A DNA stretch of 64,000 nt from Flavobacterium sp. UBA2787. GTDB lineage: Bacteria > Bacteroidota > Bacteroidia > Flavobacteriales > Flavobacteriaceae. The stretch lies in assembly GCA_002352205.1 (NCBI GenBank), contig DEHZ01000004.1:22802-86801 (forward strand), in the 5' to 3' direction. Both the position numbers and the translations under genes were made by a program. Positions 26,194 through 34,881 of the stretch are shown piece by piece (positions within the stretch are counted from its first letter, which is position 1; every line of letters begins with the position of its first letter). The notes under the pieces were generated by a model, which worked only from the letters and a program-made list of their open reading frames with translations, did no database searches and was not told the DNA's origin.

Positions 26194-27522
26194 ATGAGTT
26201 CGATTTCAACTGTTGCTAAACGAAAAAGTTTGCTCAAAAAACTGCTGATTGCTATCAAAAAGCACGAATCAGAAGTAATTGAAGCGTTACACAACGATTT
26301 TAAAAAACCTGAATTTGAATCGTATCTAACAGAGATAAATTATGTTATTTCCGATTTAAAAAATACAATATCCAACATAAATCGATGGTCAAAACCGAAA
26401 CGAGTTTGGCCATCGATTTTAAATTTCCCTTCGTCCGACTATATTTATTCCGAACCGTATGGCCGGGTTTTGATTATTTCTCCATGGAATTATCCGTTTC
26501 AATTGGCTATGTGTCCGCTTATTGCTGCCATTGCTGCAGGAAATACCGTAGTTCTAAAACCTTCGGAATTAACGTTCAACACCTCGCAAATTGTCACAAA
26601 AATAGTAGAAGAAGTTTTTAATGTGAAAGAAGCTGTAGTCGTTCATGGCGGAGCTGAATTCACCCAATCATTACTAGAAAAACGTTGGGATTTTATATTT
26701 TTTACCGGAAGTGTTTCTGTGGGAAAAATTGTAGCTCAAGCCGCTGCCAAGCATTTAACTCCGGTGACATTAGAATTAGGCGGAAAAAATCCATGTATCA
26801 TTGATGAAGGTGCCGATTTGGAAATAGCAGTGAAACGAATTGTATGGGGAAAATTCATCAACGCCGGACAAACGTGCATTGCACCGGATTATATTTTGGT
26901 TCAGGCAAAAGAAAAATACAATTTTGTTGAACTACTCAAGCAAGAAATTACCCGAGCCTACGGAGAAAATCCGGAAGAATCGACTGATTTTGCACGCATC
27001 ATCAATACCAAAAACTGGCAACGATTACAAGCAATGATTGACCCTAAAAAAGTTATTGTTGGGGGAATTTCAAACGAAGAAAGTCGATACATTAGTCCTA
27101 CCCTACTTGATGAACCCGATTTGAATAGCGAAGTGATGAAAGACGAAATCTTTGGACCGATTCTACCCATCATTTCCTATCATGATGAAAAAGATTTAGA
27201 ACGAATCATTATGAAATATGAAAAACCTTTGTCATTGTATGTTTTTACAGAAAATAAAGATTTTGCCGAAAAAATAATTACAAAGTATTCCTTTGGTGGT
27301 GGATGCGTGAACGATATTATCATTCATTTTTCCAACAAAAGATTACCTTTTGGCGGCGTTGGTCATAGCGGAATAGGTGCCTATCACGGAAAATTTGGTT
27401 TCGATTCGTTTTCACATAAAAAATCAATTGTAAAAAAACCAACTTGGGGCGATAATCCGGTTCGCTACGCACCGTATAAAAACAAATTAAAATATATTAA
27501 AAAATTATTATCTTGGCTTTAA
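26194..27522 (+). CDS. Aldehyde dehydrogenase (class 3-like)
   Basis: ATG at 26194 yields 442 residues. Conserved elements include ISPWNYPFQLAMCPLIAAIAAGN, KPSELT, FTGSVSVGKIV, the general-base Glu in VTLELGGKNPC and the catalytic Cys in NAGQTCIAPDY. A C-terminal hydrophobic tail (KYIKKLLSWL) is like those of membrane-associated class 3 (fatty-aldehyde type) enzymes. It oxidises aldehydes with NAD(P)+. The substrate is not evident. Confidence 0.94.
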   Translation: MSSISTVAKRKSLLKKLLIAIKKHESEVIEALHNDFKKPEFESYLTEINYVISDLKNTISNINRWSKPKRVWPSILNFPSSDYIYSEPYGRVLIISPWNYPFQLAMCPLIAAIAAGNTVVLKPSELTFNTSQIVTKIVEEVFNVKEAVVVHGGAEFTQSLLEKRWDFIFFTGSVSVGKIVAQAAAKHLTPVTLELGGKNPCIIDEGADLEIAVKRIVWGKFINAGQTCIAPDYILVQAKEKYNFVELLKQEITRAYGENPEESTDFARIINTKNWQRLQAMIDPKKVIVGGISNEESRYISPTLLDEPDLNSEVMKDEIFGPILPIISYHDEKDLERIIMKYEKPLSLYVFTENKDFAEKIITKYSFGGGCVNDIIIHFSNKRLPFGGVGHSGIGAYHGKFGFDSFSHKKSIVKKPTWGDNPVRYAPYKNKLKYIKKLLSWL

Positions 27523-27535
27523 ACTAAACTTACTT

Positions 27536-28324
27536 ATGGAAACTAACACTACAAAAAAAATCAACCATGCTACTCAACAAGGCTATTATCTTGACTTTGG
27601 AACAGTTATCGAAAAAGCATTTGAAAATTACAAAAAAATTGCCCTAACAGGAGGATTAGGTTTTTTAATTATAGTAATTGCCTCTTTTGCTCTTTTTGGT
27701 TCTATCGCAGTCGTTGCTTTTGGCACAGCAGACATGATGGGTACACTAACCGAATTTAACCCGATGGATTTTTCGGTAGTCGGCATACTTATTTATTTTT
27801 TAGTGATGATTGTTTTTGCCGGATTTACCGCTCCCATTGGAGCCGGATTTTTCAAAATGGCTCATTTGGCTGAAACCAACAAACCCTTTTCTGTGGGAGT
27901 TATTTTTGACTATTACAAAACTTCCTATTTCAAAGAATTGTTTATTTCTGCATCAATACTTGCCATCATTAATTTTGCTTTTGTAACCGGTTTTGAATTT
28001 ATAGACTATCCGATTGTGGGCAACATTCTATCTTATGTTGTTGCTTTTTTTACCATGCTAACGGTTCCATTAATTATTTTTGATAATCAAACGGGTGTGG
28101 ATGCCATTTCCATCAGCATAAAATTAGTTTTAAAACAACCGCTTATTTTATTAGGCCTAGCAATAGTAAGTTTCATTATTGTTTGTCTGGGTATCATTGG
28201 ATTTTGTATTGGAATTCTGTTTACATTTCCGTTTTGGTATTCCTTTCTTTACACAACCTACAACTCCATTTTCCCGATTGAAAATGCAAGTGAGATTGAG
28301 GAGATTGGGAGATTTGAGGAATAA
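27536..28324 (+). CDS. Polytopic membrane protein of unknown function
   Basis: The 262-residue protein has a polar N-terminus (about 35 residues), then roughly six hydrophobic segments (38-65, 84-105, 138-160, 170-190, 205-232 and nearby) and an acidic C-terminus (NASEIEEIGRFEE). The opening YLDFGTVIEKAFENYKKIA resembles that of DUF4013/DUF975-type membrane proteins, but I do not assign it. It begins 13 nt after the aldehyde dehydrogenase stop codon, so it is probably co-transcribed. Confidence 0.65.
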   Translation: METNTTKKINHATQQGYYLDFGTVIEKAFENYKKIALTGGLGFLIIVIASFALFGSIAVVAFGTADMMGTLTEFNPMDFSVVGILIYFLVMIVFAGFTAPIGAGFFKMAHLAETNKPFSVGVIFDYYKTSYFKELFISASILAIINFAFVTGFEFIDYPIVGNILSYVVAFFTMLTVPLIIFDNQTGVDAISISIKLVLKQPLILLGLAIVSFIIVCLGIIGFCIGILFTFPFWYSFLYTTYNSIFPIENASEIEEIGRFEE

Positions 28325-28373
28325 ATAGTTAGCATCCAACATAACTACATTCACAAAATTAAACCAACAAAAA

Positions 28374-28991
28374 ATGGACAATACAACTAGAAAAAATCAT
28401 TGGGAAACAGTTTACGAAACCAAAAACCCCGACCAAGTCAGTTGGACACAAGAAGTGCCAAAAACTTCGCTTGACTTCATTTCTTCGTTTGGTGTGACAA
28501 AAGATGCTAAAATCATTGACATTGGTGGCGGCGACAGTACATTGGTAGACTATTTACTTGAGAATGGTTTTGAAAACATAACCGTTTTAGATATTTCCGA
28601 AAAAGCACTCGAAAAAACCAAAAATCGATTAGGCGACAAAGCAAAAAAAGTAAATTGGGTTGTGAGCGACATAACAGAATTTGAACCCACCACAACCTTT
28701 GATATTTGGCACGACAGAGCAACTTTTCACTTTCTGACAACAACTGAACAAGTCGCAAAATACTTAAACACGGCAAGAAAATCTGTCAATGGCTTTATGA
28801 CAATCGGAACCTTTTCAGAAAACGGACCAACAAAATGCAGCGGTCTCGAAATCAAACAATACACAGAACAAACGTTGACAGACGAACTTAAAGGTTTTGA
28901 CAAAATTCGTTGCGTAACCGAAGACCACACAACACCATTTAACACAACACAGAATTTTTTGTTTTGCAGTTTCAAAAGACAAGAGAATTAA
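28374..28991 (+). CDS. Class I SAM-dependent methyltransferase
   Basis: The 205-residue protein begins with HWETVYETKNPDQVSW, typical of small stand-alone methyltransferases. It has motif I IIDIGGGDS near 46, motif II-like VLDISEKAL and DIWHDRATFHFL near 105. It resembles TehB- or trans-aconitate-methyltransferase-like enzymes; the substrate is unknown. The gene is slightly separated from its neighbours and could be accessory. Confidence 0.85.
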   Translation: MDNTTRKNHWETVYETKNPDQVSWTQEVPKTSLDFISSFGVTKDAKIIDIGGGDSTLVDYLLENGFENITVLDISEKALEKTKNRLGDKAKKVNWVVSDITEFEPTTTFDIWHDRATFHFLTTTEQVAKYLNTARKSVNGFMTIGTFSENGPTKCSGLEIKQYTEQTLTDELKGFDKIRCVTEDHTTPFNTTQNFLFCSFKRQEN

Positions 28992-29081
28992 ATTTTCAAA
29001 GAATAAAAAAGTATTTAGAAGAGACCATTCACCCTAAAATGATAGACTAAAAATACCGAGAATAATCTAGTAAATAAGAAT

Positions 29082-29119
29082 TTAAAAAAAAACACCCAAC
29101 TAAACAAAAGTCGGGTGTT
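29082..29119 (-). terminator. Terminator of the LysE-family gene
   Basis: The arms aacaccc (29091-29097) and gggtgtt (29113-29119) are followed on the minus strand by a U-run (A-run at 29084-29092), just past the gene's stop codon. Confidence 0.75.
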
Positions 29120-29123
29120 GAAT

Positions 29124-29753
29124 TTAATTTTTGCTCAATGCAATTTTTAATCCCATTAAAATAAATACAAATCCACTTAATTTATTCATCCTTACACTAG
29201 CACTTGGATTGGCCATTATTCTTTGAGAAAAAACACTTGCAAAAAAGGTTAAGATTAAAAACCAAACTATTCCGATTAATGCATAAGTAAAACCTAATAG
29301 AATAAACGGCATAGGATTTTCTATTTGAGCAGGATCTATAAATTGAGGAAAAAATGCCAAAAAGAATAATGCAACTTTCGGATTAAATGTATTTGTCAAA
29401 AATCCAGACCAAAAATCGTTTTTTCCTTTTTCTCGAACTTGATTTCCATCACGAATTGGCAAAAAATCCTTTCTATCTCTTAACTTTAAAAATCCTAAAT
29501 AGATCAAATAAATAGCCCCAACATATTTAATTACTGTGAAAACCAATGCAGATTTGGCTATGAGAACTGAAAAACCCATTGCAGCAAATAAAGTATGTAT
29601 TAACACACCAGCATTGATGCCTAATGTAGCATAAATTCCTGACTTTCTGCCTTGCCCAATAGACTTGTTTAAAACAAATATTGTATCAATCCCCGGTGTG
29701 ATTATAAAAAAGAAAGCCGTTACCATAAAAGTGAATAAATTTTCGATTCCCAT
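29124..29753 (-). CDS. LysE/RhtB-family amino-acid exporter
   Basis: With Met at 29753 the protein has 209 residues (a neighbouring ATG at 29756 adds one) and about six transmembrane helices. Signatures are ITPGIDTIFVLNKSIGQGRKSGI, GVLIHTLFAAMGFSVLIA, YLIYLGFLKLRDR and FNPKVALFFLAFFPQFI. The family exports amino acids or their analogues. It is divergently transcribed from a LysR-type regulator, the usual arrangement for an inducible exporter of this family. Confidence 0.92.
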   Translation of the reverse strand: MGIENLFTFMVTAFFFIITPGIDTIFVLNKSIGQGRKSGIYATLGINAGVLIHTLFAAMGFSVLIAKSALVFTVIKYVGAIYLIYLGFLKLRDRKDFLPIRDGNQVREKGKNDFWSGFLTNTFNPKVALFFLAFFPQFIDPAQIENPMPFILLGFTYALIGIVWFLILTFFASVFSQRIMANPSASVRMNKLSGFVFILMGLKIALSKN

Positions 29754-29794
29754 CATTTTCTTATTTTTAAAATTAAAAAAAACTTTCAGCAAAG

Positions 29795-29830
29795 AAACTA
29801 CTTTGAATTCAACTAAAAAATACGTAGTTT
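29795..29830. promoter_or_regulatory. Inverted repeat in the LysE/LysR intergenic region
   Basis: AAACTAC (29795-29801) and GTAGTTT (29824-29830) are inverted repeats between the divergent genes. This is a candidate LysR-type binding site, although the 22-nt spacing is longer than the usual T-N11-A core. Confidence 0.35.
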
Positions 29831-29860
29831 TGATTAACTAATGCACAAACAGCATTAATC

Positions 29861-30736
29861 ATGACAATTCAACAAATAAAATACTTTTTAGAACTTGCGA
29901 AAGAACTTCATTTCTGGAATACAGCAGAAAAAGTTTTTATATCACAATCTTCATTAAGCAGACAAATTCAGGCTTTAGAAGACGAATTGAAAATACAGCT
30001 TTTTGAAAGAGATAAAAGAAATGTAAAATTAACGGATGCAGGTAAATTTCTTCAAGAACAATGGACAGATAAAGTAAATGAATTTGACCAAATATTAAGA
30101 CAAGCCAAAAAGATTGATGAAGGTAATTCCGGCACCATTTCTATAACGTATCCAGGTTCTATTGCCTTTGAATTTTTGCCAAGCTTTTTAAAGATTTTAA
30201 ATACCAATTTACCTGATCTCAAGATAGAATTAACAGAGCCAACTGATGAAAATCATGAAAAATTATTGTTGGATTATAGAACAGATATAGCTTTTAGCAG
30301 AGATGAAATTAAAAATGGGAATATTGATTCGCTGAATTTATATTCAGAACCAATTTGTTTGGTCGTTCCCAAAAATCATTGGTTAAATGAAAAATCTCTA
30401 AATAGTATAACCGATTTACAAAATGAAAAATTTATTATTTCAGGGTTACATCAAACCACTTTTTTTGCTTCGTTAATGAGAAGCTTGTTTGCCAAATATG
30501 GTTTTGAACCAAAAACGACAATTGAATCTGACTTTGGCGGAATGATAATAAATCTTGTTTCAAAAGAACTTGGAATTTCAATTCTACCACTTTCATTTAA
30601 ATCTGCTAAGCTTGAAAATTTGCGGTTTATTGAATTAGAGGAAAAAATAGATTTGTATGTTAGTTGGAGAAAAAATGAACAAAATAAAACGATAAAAAAA
30701 GTAGTTCAATTTGCTGAAACTATAGAGCTTAAATAA
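29861..30736 (+). CDS. LysR-family transcriptional regulator
   Basis: The 291-residue protein has the typical N-terminal winged HTH (IQQIKYFLELAKELHFWNTAEKVFISQSSLSRQIQALEDELK-type sequence, residues 3-60). A periplasmic-binding-protein-like effector domain follows from about 90 (ISITYPGSIAFEFLPSFLKIL). It probably controls the divergent LysE-family exporter in response to an exported amino acid or analogue. Confidence 0.93.
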   Translation: MTIQQIKYFLELAKELHFWNTAEKVFISQSSLSRQIQALEDELKIQLFERDKRNVKLTDAGKFLQEQWTDKVNEFDQILRQAKKIDEGNSGTISITYPGSIAFEFLPSFLKILNTNLPDLKIELTEPTDENHEKLLLDYRTDIAFSRDEIKNGNIDSLNLYSEPICLVVPKNHWLNEKSLNSITDLQNEKFIISGLHQTTFFASLMRSLFAKYGFEPKTTIESDFGGMIINLVSKELGISILPLSFKSAKLENLRFIELEEKIDLYVSWRKNEQNKTIKKVVQFAETIELK

Positions 30737-30809
30737 AAAAATGTGCTAACATCGTTAACTATTCCGCTCCACTAAACCTTCTTTAACAACACCCGGATAA
30801 ATGCTTGCC

Positions 30810-30839
30810 AAAAAAAAAGCCACCTCTCGGCAGCTTTTT
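30810..30839 (-). terminator. sucC terminator
   Basis: On the minus strand GCTGCC and GGTGGC pair (two G-U pairs) around GAGA, and a long U-run follows (A-run 30810-30818). It lies 24 nt past the sucC stop. Confidence 0.75.
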
Positions 30840-30862
30840 CACACTATTATATTCTAAAACTA

Positions 30863-32059
30863 TTATTTCGTCAAAGCCGCTTTCACTTGATCCGCTGCTT
30901 CTTGAAACTGTACTGCCGATAAAATTGGCATGCCTGAATTATCAATTAATTCTTTTGCAATCTCAGCATTTGTACCTTGTAAACGTACGATGATTGGCAC
31001 TTTAATTGCATCACCCATGTTTTTATACGCATCTACAACACCTTGAGCCACACGGTCACAACGAACAATACCACCAAAGATATTAATCAAAATCGCTTCC
31101 ACGTTCGGATCTTTCAAAATGATTCTAAACGCAGTTTCCACACGTTTTGCATCCGCAGTTCCACCCACGTCCAAAAAGTTAGCAGGCTCAAAACCGGCAT
31201 ACTTAATCAAATCCATTGTTGCCATTGCCAAACCTGCACCGTTCACCATACAACCGACGGTTCCGTCAAGGTCAACATAGTTCAAACCAACCTCTTTTGC
31301 TTCTACTTCAATCGGATTTTCTTCACGAATATCACGCATATCAGCAATTTTGGCTTGTCTGTACAAGGCATTATCATCAATATTCACTTTCGCATCCACC
31401 GCCATAATTTTGTTGTCAGACGTTTTCAAAACCGGATTGATTTCAAACATCGACGCATCACAACCAATGTACGCGTTATATAAACTATCCACAAATTTCA
31501 CCATTTCCTTAAACGCATTTCCCGAAAGACCTAAATTAAAGGCAATTCTTCTTGCTTGAAAACCTTGTAAACCAACAGCCGGATCAATTTCTTCAGTAAA
31601 AATTAAATGTGGAGTATGTTCCGCCACTTCTTCAATATCCATTCCGCCTTCGGTAGAATACATAATCATATTTCTTCCCGTTGCACGATTCAACAAAACC
31701 GACATATAAAACTCCGATGTTTCACTCTCACCAGGATAATAAACATCCTCGGCAATCAACACCTTGTGTACTTTTTTCCCTTCAGCCGAAGTTTGAGGCG
31801 TAATCAATTGCATCCCAATAATTTGCTCTGCAATTTCCTCTACTTGTTGCAAGTTTTTAGCCAACTTCACTCCGCCACCTTTTCCTCTTCCACCCGCGTG
31901 AACCTGAGCTTTAATAACGTGCCATCCTGTACCGGTTTCAGCAGTTAATTGTTTAGCGGCAGCCACGGCCTCAACCGGATTGTTAGCCACAATTCCACGT
32001 TGAATTCTAACGCCATAACTGGCCAAAATTTCTTTACCTTGATATTCGTGTATGTTCAT
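30863..32059 (-). CDS. sucC: Succinyl-CoA synthetase (ADP-forming) beta subunit
   Basis: SucC carries the nucleotide-binding half of the TCA-cycle enzyme that makes succinate and ATP from succinyl-CoA. ATG at 32059 gives 398 residues opening [17 protein letters not shown], the standard start; the upstream 17 codons are not family sequence. It has the ATP-grasp domain ([18 protein letters not shown]), FEINPV, and the C-terminal [13 protein letters not shown] and [10 protein letters not shown]. sucD is not adjacent, as is usual in this group. Confidence 0.97.
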   Translation of the reverse strand: MNIHEYQGKEILASYGVRIQRGIVANNPVEAVAAAKQLTAETGTGWHVIKAQVHAGGRGKGGGVKLAKNLQQVEEIAEQIIGMQLITPQTSAEGKKVHKVLIAEDVYYPGESETSEFYMSVLLNRATGRNMIMYSTEGGMDIEEVAEHTPHLIFTEEIDPAVGLQGFQARRIAFNLGLSGNAFKEMVKFVDSLYNAYIGCDASMFEINPVLKTSDNKIMAVDAKVNIDDNALYRQAKIADMRDIREENPIEVEAKEVGLNYVDLDGTVGCMVNGAGLAMATMDLIKYAGFEPANFLDVGGTADAKRVETAFRIILKDPNVEAILINIFGGIVRCDRVAQGVVDAYKNMGDAIKVPIIVRLQGTNAEIAKELIDNSGMPILSAVQFQEAADQVKAALTK

Positions 32060-32146
32060 AGTAGTATAACGTTTGTCTGTTAAAAAGTGCCACAAAAATA
32101 GCAAATTCAAACCAATTTCAGAAACTATTTTCTTTTTTATTTTTAA

Positions 32147-32292
32147 GAAGCTATTCCCGCTTTCCGCTACAAGCTTTTGCTCAAAAACCTTTTTTTCTAA
32201 GGTCCTGCAGTAGCTTCCGTTGGTCGCCCTGCCAAACCAAGAAAAAATAGGTTTTTTTCACCAAAGGCTTTCCGCTGCAATCGGGGCTAGGA
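32147..32292 (-). repeat. Dispersed structured repeat, copy 2 (minus orientation)
   Basis: Read on the minus strand it begins CCTAGCCCCGATTGCAGCGG and AAAGC, has the apical block GGCGACCAACGGAAGCT, and ends TTGTAGCGGAAAGC then GGGAATAGCTTC. It lies in the about 395-bp gap between the divergent sucC and lipoprotein genes. The remainder of that gap (32293-32455) is A/T-rich with no feature I can name. Confidence 0.82.
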
Positions 32293-32455
32293 AATCTAAT
32301 TACATTTTCATTTCATAATACCATTGAGGATTTTTAAACAAAATTTACTATTTTAGTAAAAGTATTACGTCATTTCAAAAATGGTTACGCACTTTTTGAG
32401 ACTAAACTCAATACTATAGAATTATAATAAACTTATCATTTAAAAAGTCACCTTT

Positions 32456-33136
32456 ATGAAGAAAATCATTTTTATAATGTGTTTATTTATGATTTCTTGT
32501 TCACAAAAAACTGTGCCTTTATTTCTTAGAGGAACAATTAAGGATATTGATAAAAATCTAAATGATACGTTGAAATTTGATTTTAAAACATATCCTGAAT
32601 ACATTTCAACTTCCAAGCAACATTTTGGTTTAGGACTAAGTATAAGAAACGAAAGAAAGTTGTGGAGAGAAAGTTTGTTAAAAAACTGGTTTAGATTGAA
32701 TGGGATTAATCATCCAGATGATATGAGTGGTATAATACTGACAACATATCATAGGAAGTTAAATGAAAAAGATATTAATTTTAGAGAGCAAAAACAGTTT
32801 TATAAAACCTATTGGAAATTAACTAAAAAAAGTAAAGACTCATTAAAAGTATGGTATGATAGTTACAAATCCACCCGAATAGAATCAGAAAAAATTTATT
32901 CTGAAATATTTAGAAATCCAAGGAATGTTATGGGGTATGAGATTGCTCTTTCTAAAAGTAAAAAAGATTATAAAGAAGTCAAATACATAGCTGAAAGTAT
33001 ATCAATTGACAAACATCAAATAAATTTAAAAGTATTGTACATAGAAAGTTTTAATGATGAATATAATTTAAGTTTAAAAGTTGATGATACAATTAAAGTT
33101 TTTATTGATGACATATATTTGATTCCTCTAAAATAA
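32456..33136 (+). CDS. Lipoprotein, possibly DUF6794 family
   Basis: The 226-residue protein has a lipoprotein signal (FMISC, Cys15). Residues 45-105 contain KQHFGLGLSIRNERKLW and INHPDDMSGIILTTYHRKLNEKDI, which match my memory of the DUF6794 family. The C-terminal half (Lys- and Tyr-rich) is unassigned. No function is established. It opens a run of three small envelope genes (32456-34147) without obvious metabolic context, which looks like an accessory region. Confidence 0.6.
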   Translation: MKKIIFIMCLFMISCSQKTVPLFLRGTIKDIDKNLNDTLKFDFKTYPEYISTSKQHFGLGLSIRNERKLWRESLLKNWFRLNGINHPDDMSGIILTTYHRKLNEKDINFREQKQFYKTYWKLTKKSKDSLKVWYDSYKSTRIESEKIYSEIFRNPRNVMGYEIALSKSKKDYKEVKYIAESISIDKHQINLKVLYIESFNDEYNLSLKVDDTIKVFIDDIYLIPLK

Positions 33137-33289
33137 TTTTGATAATTTACAAATAGAAAAAATAGTTTATAATATTGTTAAAACAGAATCATAAGACTCT
33201 CACCTCCGCTGTCGCACGAATCTTTTCGCATGAAAATTTAACGCTCTATTTATTTCATAAATATAAACAATATGATAACTATTCAAAAA

Positions 33290-33727
33290 ATGAAAAAATA
33301 CATTCAAACCATTTTAATTCTTTTTACATTAACTTCTTGTAGCCAAAATGCAATAGAAATGAAAACACCTGAAAATGCTAATCAAAAGTTTAATGAATTC
33401 ATTTCTAAAAAAAAGTTTGTAGAAAAACCTTATCCTAATTTCTATCTGGGAATTGCAGACGAAAAAATGCGTCCTATTTTTACAGAAAAAATTAATCAAG
33501 TTGCATTAGATTTTAAAAGTGTTGCTGAATCCAAAAAACCAACTGATAAAGAATACCAAGAAAAAATACGAATTGGACTTTTAAGATTTAAAGATATTTA
33601 CTTGGATTTAGACACCGAAGACCGAGAACAAGTTTGCGTATATTTTGAGGAATTAATGGATATCGTCGGACTTGAAAGTTCAAATGGACAACTGAATAAA
33701 TTTCTTTATGGATTTGACCCCAATTGA
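33290..33727 (+). CDS. DUF4844-like lipoprotein
   Basis: ATG at 33290 is preferred because MKKYIQTILILFTLTSC is then a clean lipoprotein signal (Cys17). The mature 129 residues are mostly helical and charged, with FTEKINQVALDFKSV, a YLDLDTEDREQVCVYFEELMDIVGL segment and a closing NKFLYGFDPN. They resemble what I remember of DUF4844. Function unknown. The fragment CTCCGCTGTCGCACGAATCT about 90 nt upstream belongs to no gene I can see. Confidence 0.6.
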   Translation: MKKYIQTILILFTLTSCSQNAIEMKTPENANQKFNEFISKKKFVEKPYPNFYLGIADEKMRPIFTEKINQVALDFKSVAESKKPTDKEYQEKIRIGLLRFKDIYLDLDTEDREQVCVYFEELMDIVGLESSNGQLNKFLYGFDPN

Positions 33728-33745
33728 AGCTATAAATGTTAGAAT

Positions 33746-34147
33746 ATGAAACAAATTATCCTATTTTTAGTTTTTTGTAACTCAATTTATGCTCAGAGAG
33801 TTGAATTAAACAGTATAACAATTGACTCTCATTTAAAAATGATTGAAAAAAACCTTAATCGAGATGAAATTGTGAAGTCTTTTAAATGTAAAGATGAATT
33901 TATTTTTTCAAAAGACATTCTTGATGAAGAGCTGGCTTCCCTTTATGGACAAGAAATTTTTAAAAAGCAAAATTCTAGGGTTAACCTTGAAAAAGTCGAG
34001 CATAGTGTTGCAGTGCGTGAAAACAAATCAAAGGAACTTTGGGTAGTCATGATCATCTTTCCAAATGCAATGGACGGATTTTTTGCATACATTTTCAAAA
34101 AAAATAATGGTAAATTAATTTTTTATGGAAATCATTGGAGAGGTTAA
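33746..34147 (+). CDS. Small secreted protein, unknown
   Basis: The 133-residue protein has a signal peptide (CNSIYAQ17) and a mature domain ending FFAYIFKKNNGKLIFYGNHWRG. I do not recognise the family. It starts 18 nt after the DUF4844-like stop codon, so the pair is probably co-transcribed. A role as a paired or immunity-like protein is possible but not supported by any motif. Confidence 0.6.
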   Translation: MKQIILFLVFCNSIYAQRVELNSITIDSHLKMIEKNLNRDEIVKSFKCKDEFIFSKDILDEELASLYGQEIFKKQNSRVNLEKVEHSVAVRENKSKELWVVMIIFPNAMDGFFAYIFKKNNGKLIFYGNHWRG

Positions 34148-34215
34148 AAAAGTTTTAATTATTGCGACTGAGCTACGAAATGTCAACATACCGGTAAAAA
34201 AAATCATCACAAAAC

Positions 34216-34860
34216 ATGAACCTCTCCCCAAAAGCTCAAAACATCTCCTCCCAAATCAACCCAAAAACAACCAAACTAGGCGATTTGCGAGTTATTGCCA
34301 AAGAAATCAAAAAAGATCACGAACTTGCAAGGGAACTCTGGTCAATCGGCGGTTTTCATCACCGCCAGTTAGCCATCCTGATTATGGATAAAAAATTGCT
34401 CACGCAAGAAGTCATCAATCAATTGGATAATGACATCGGCCAACACCCCGAAGAAGAAAGAACTCAATTAATCGATTGGTTAATGGCGAACCAACTTTCC
34501 AAAGACAAAAAAACCATTTCGCTCATCGAATCGTGGGAAAATAGCAAATCACCACTTCAACGTAGAATTTTTTGGTATTACCAAGCTCGCTTGCGATGGG
34601 TCGGACAAACACCTCCTCCCAACAGCGAATACCTTCTTTCAAACATCGAAAAAAATATAGAAAAAGAACAACCGGAAGTGCAATGGGCAATGAATTTTAC
34701 TGCTGCTCAAATCGGTATTTTTCAATCTGAATTTCGCCAAAGATGCATCGCCCTCGGAGAACGAACCGGCTTATACAAAGGTGAATTTGTACACAAAGGC
34801 TGTACACCAAACTATCTACCGGAATTTATTGCGATGCAGGTTTCGAAGATGAAGAAGTGA
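34216..34860 (+). CDS. DNA alkylation repair protein (AlkD-like HEAT repeats)
   Basis: The 214-residue protein is all-helical and matches the AlkD/DNA alkylation repair family: LGDLRVIAKEIKKDHELARELWSIGGFHHRQLAILI, then WENSKSPLQRRIFWYYQARLRW, PEVQWAMNFTAAQIG and a GCTPNYLPEFI ending. AlkD enzymes remove positively charged alkylated purines; this shorter branch has not been shown to do so. It has no obvious operon partner. Confidence 0.85.
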   Translation: MNLSPKAQNISSQINPKTTKLGDLRVIAKEIKKDHELARELWSIGGFHHRQLAILIMDKKLLTQEVINQLDNDIGQHPEEERTQLIDWLMANQLSKDKKTISLIESWENSKSPLQRRIFWYYQARLRWVGQTPPPNSEYLLSNIEKNIEKEQPEVQWAMNFTAAQIGIFQSEFRQRCIALGERTGLYKGEFVHKGCTPNYLPEFIAMQVSKMKK

Positions 34861-34881
34861 AAAATTTTAAATCAATAAAAA

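Noticed and set aside
31043-31483. 146-codon frame antisense to sucC
   Set aside because: His/Thr-rich shadow of sucC without promoter or homology.
32147-32292. Riboswitch in the sucC/lipoprotein gap
   Set aside because: The structure is the dispersed repeat found at three other unrelated sites, so a ligand-specific riboswitch is unlikely.
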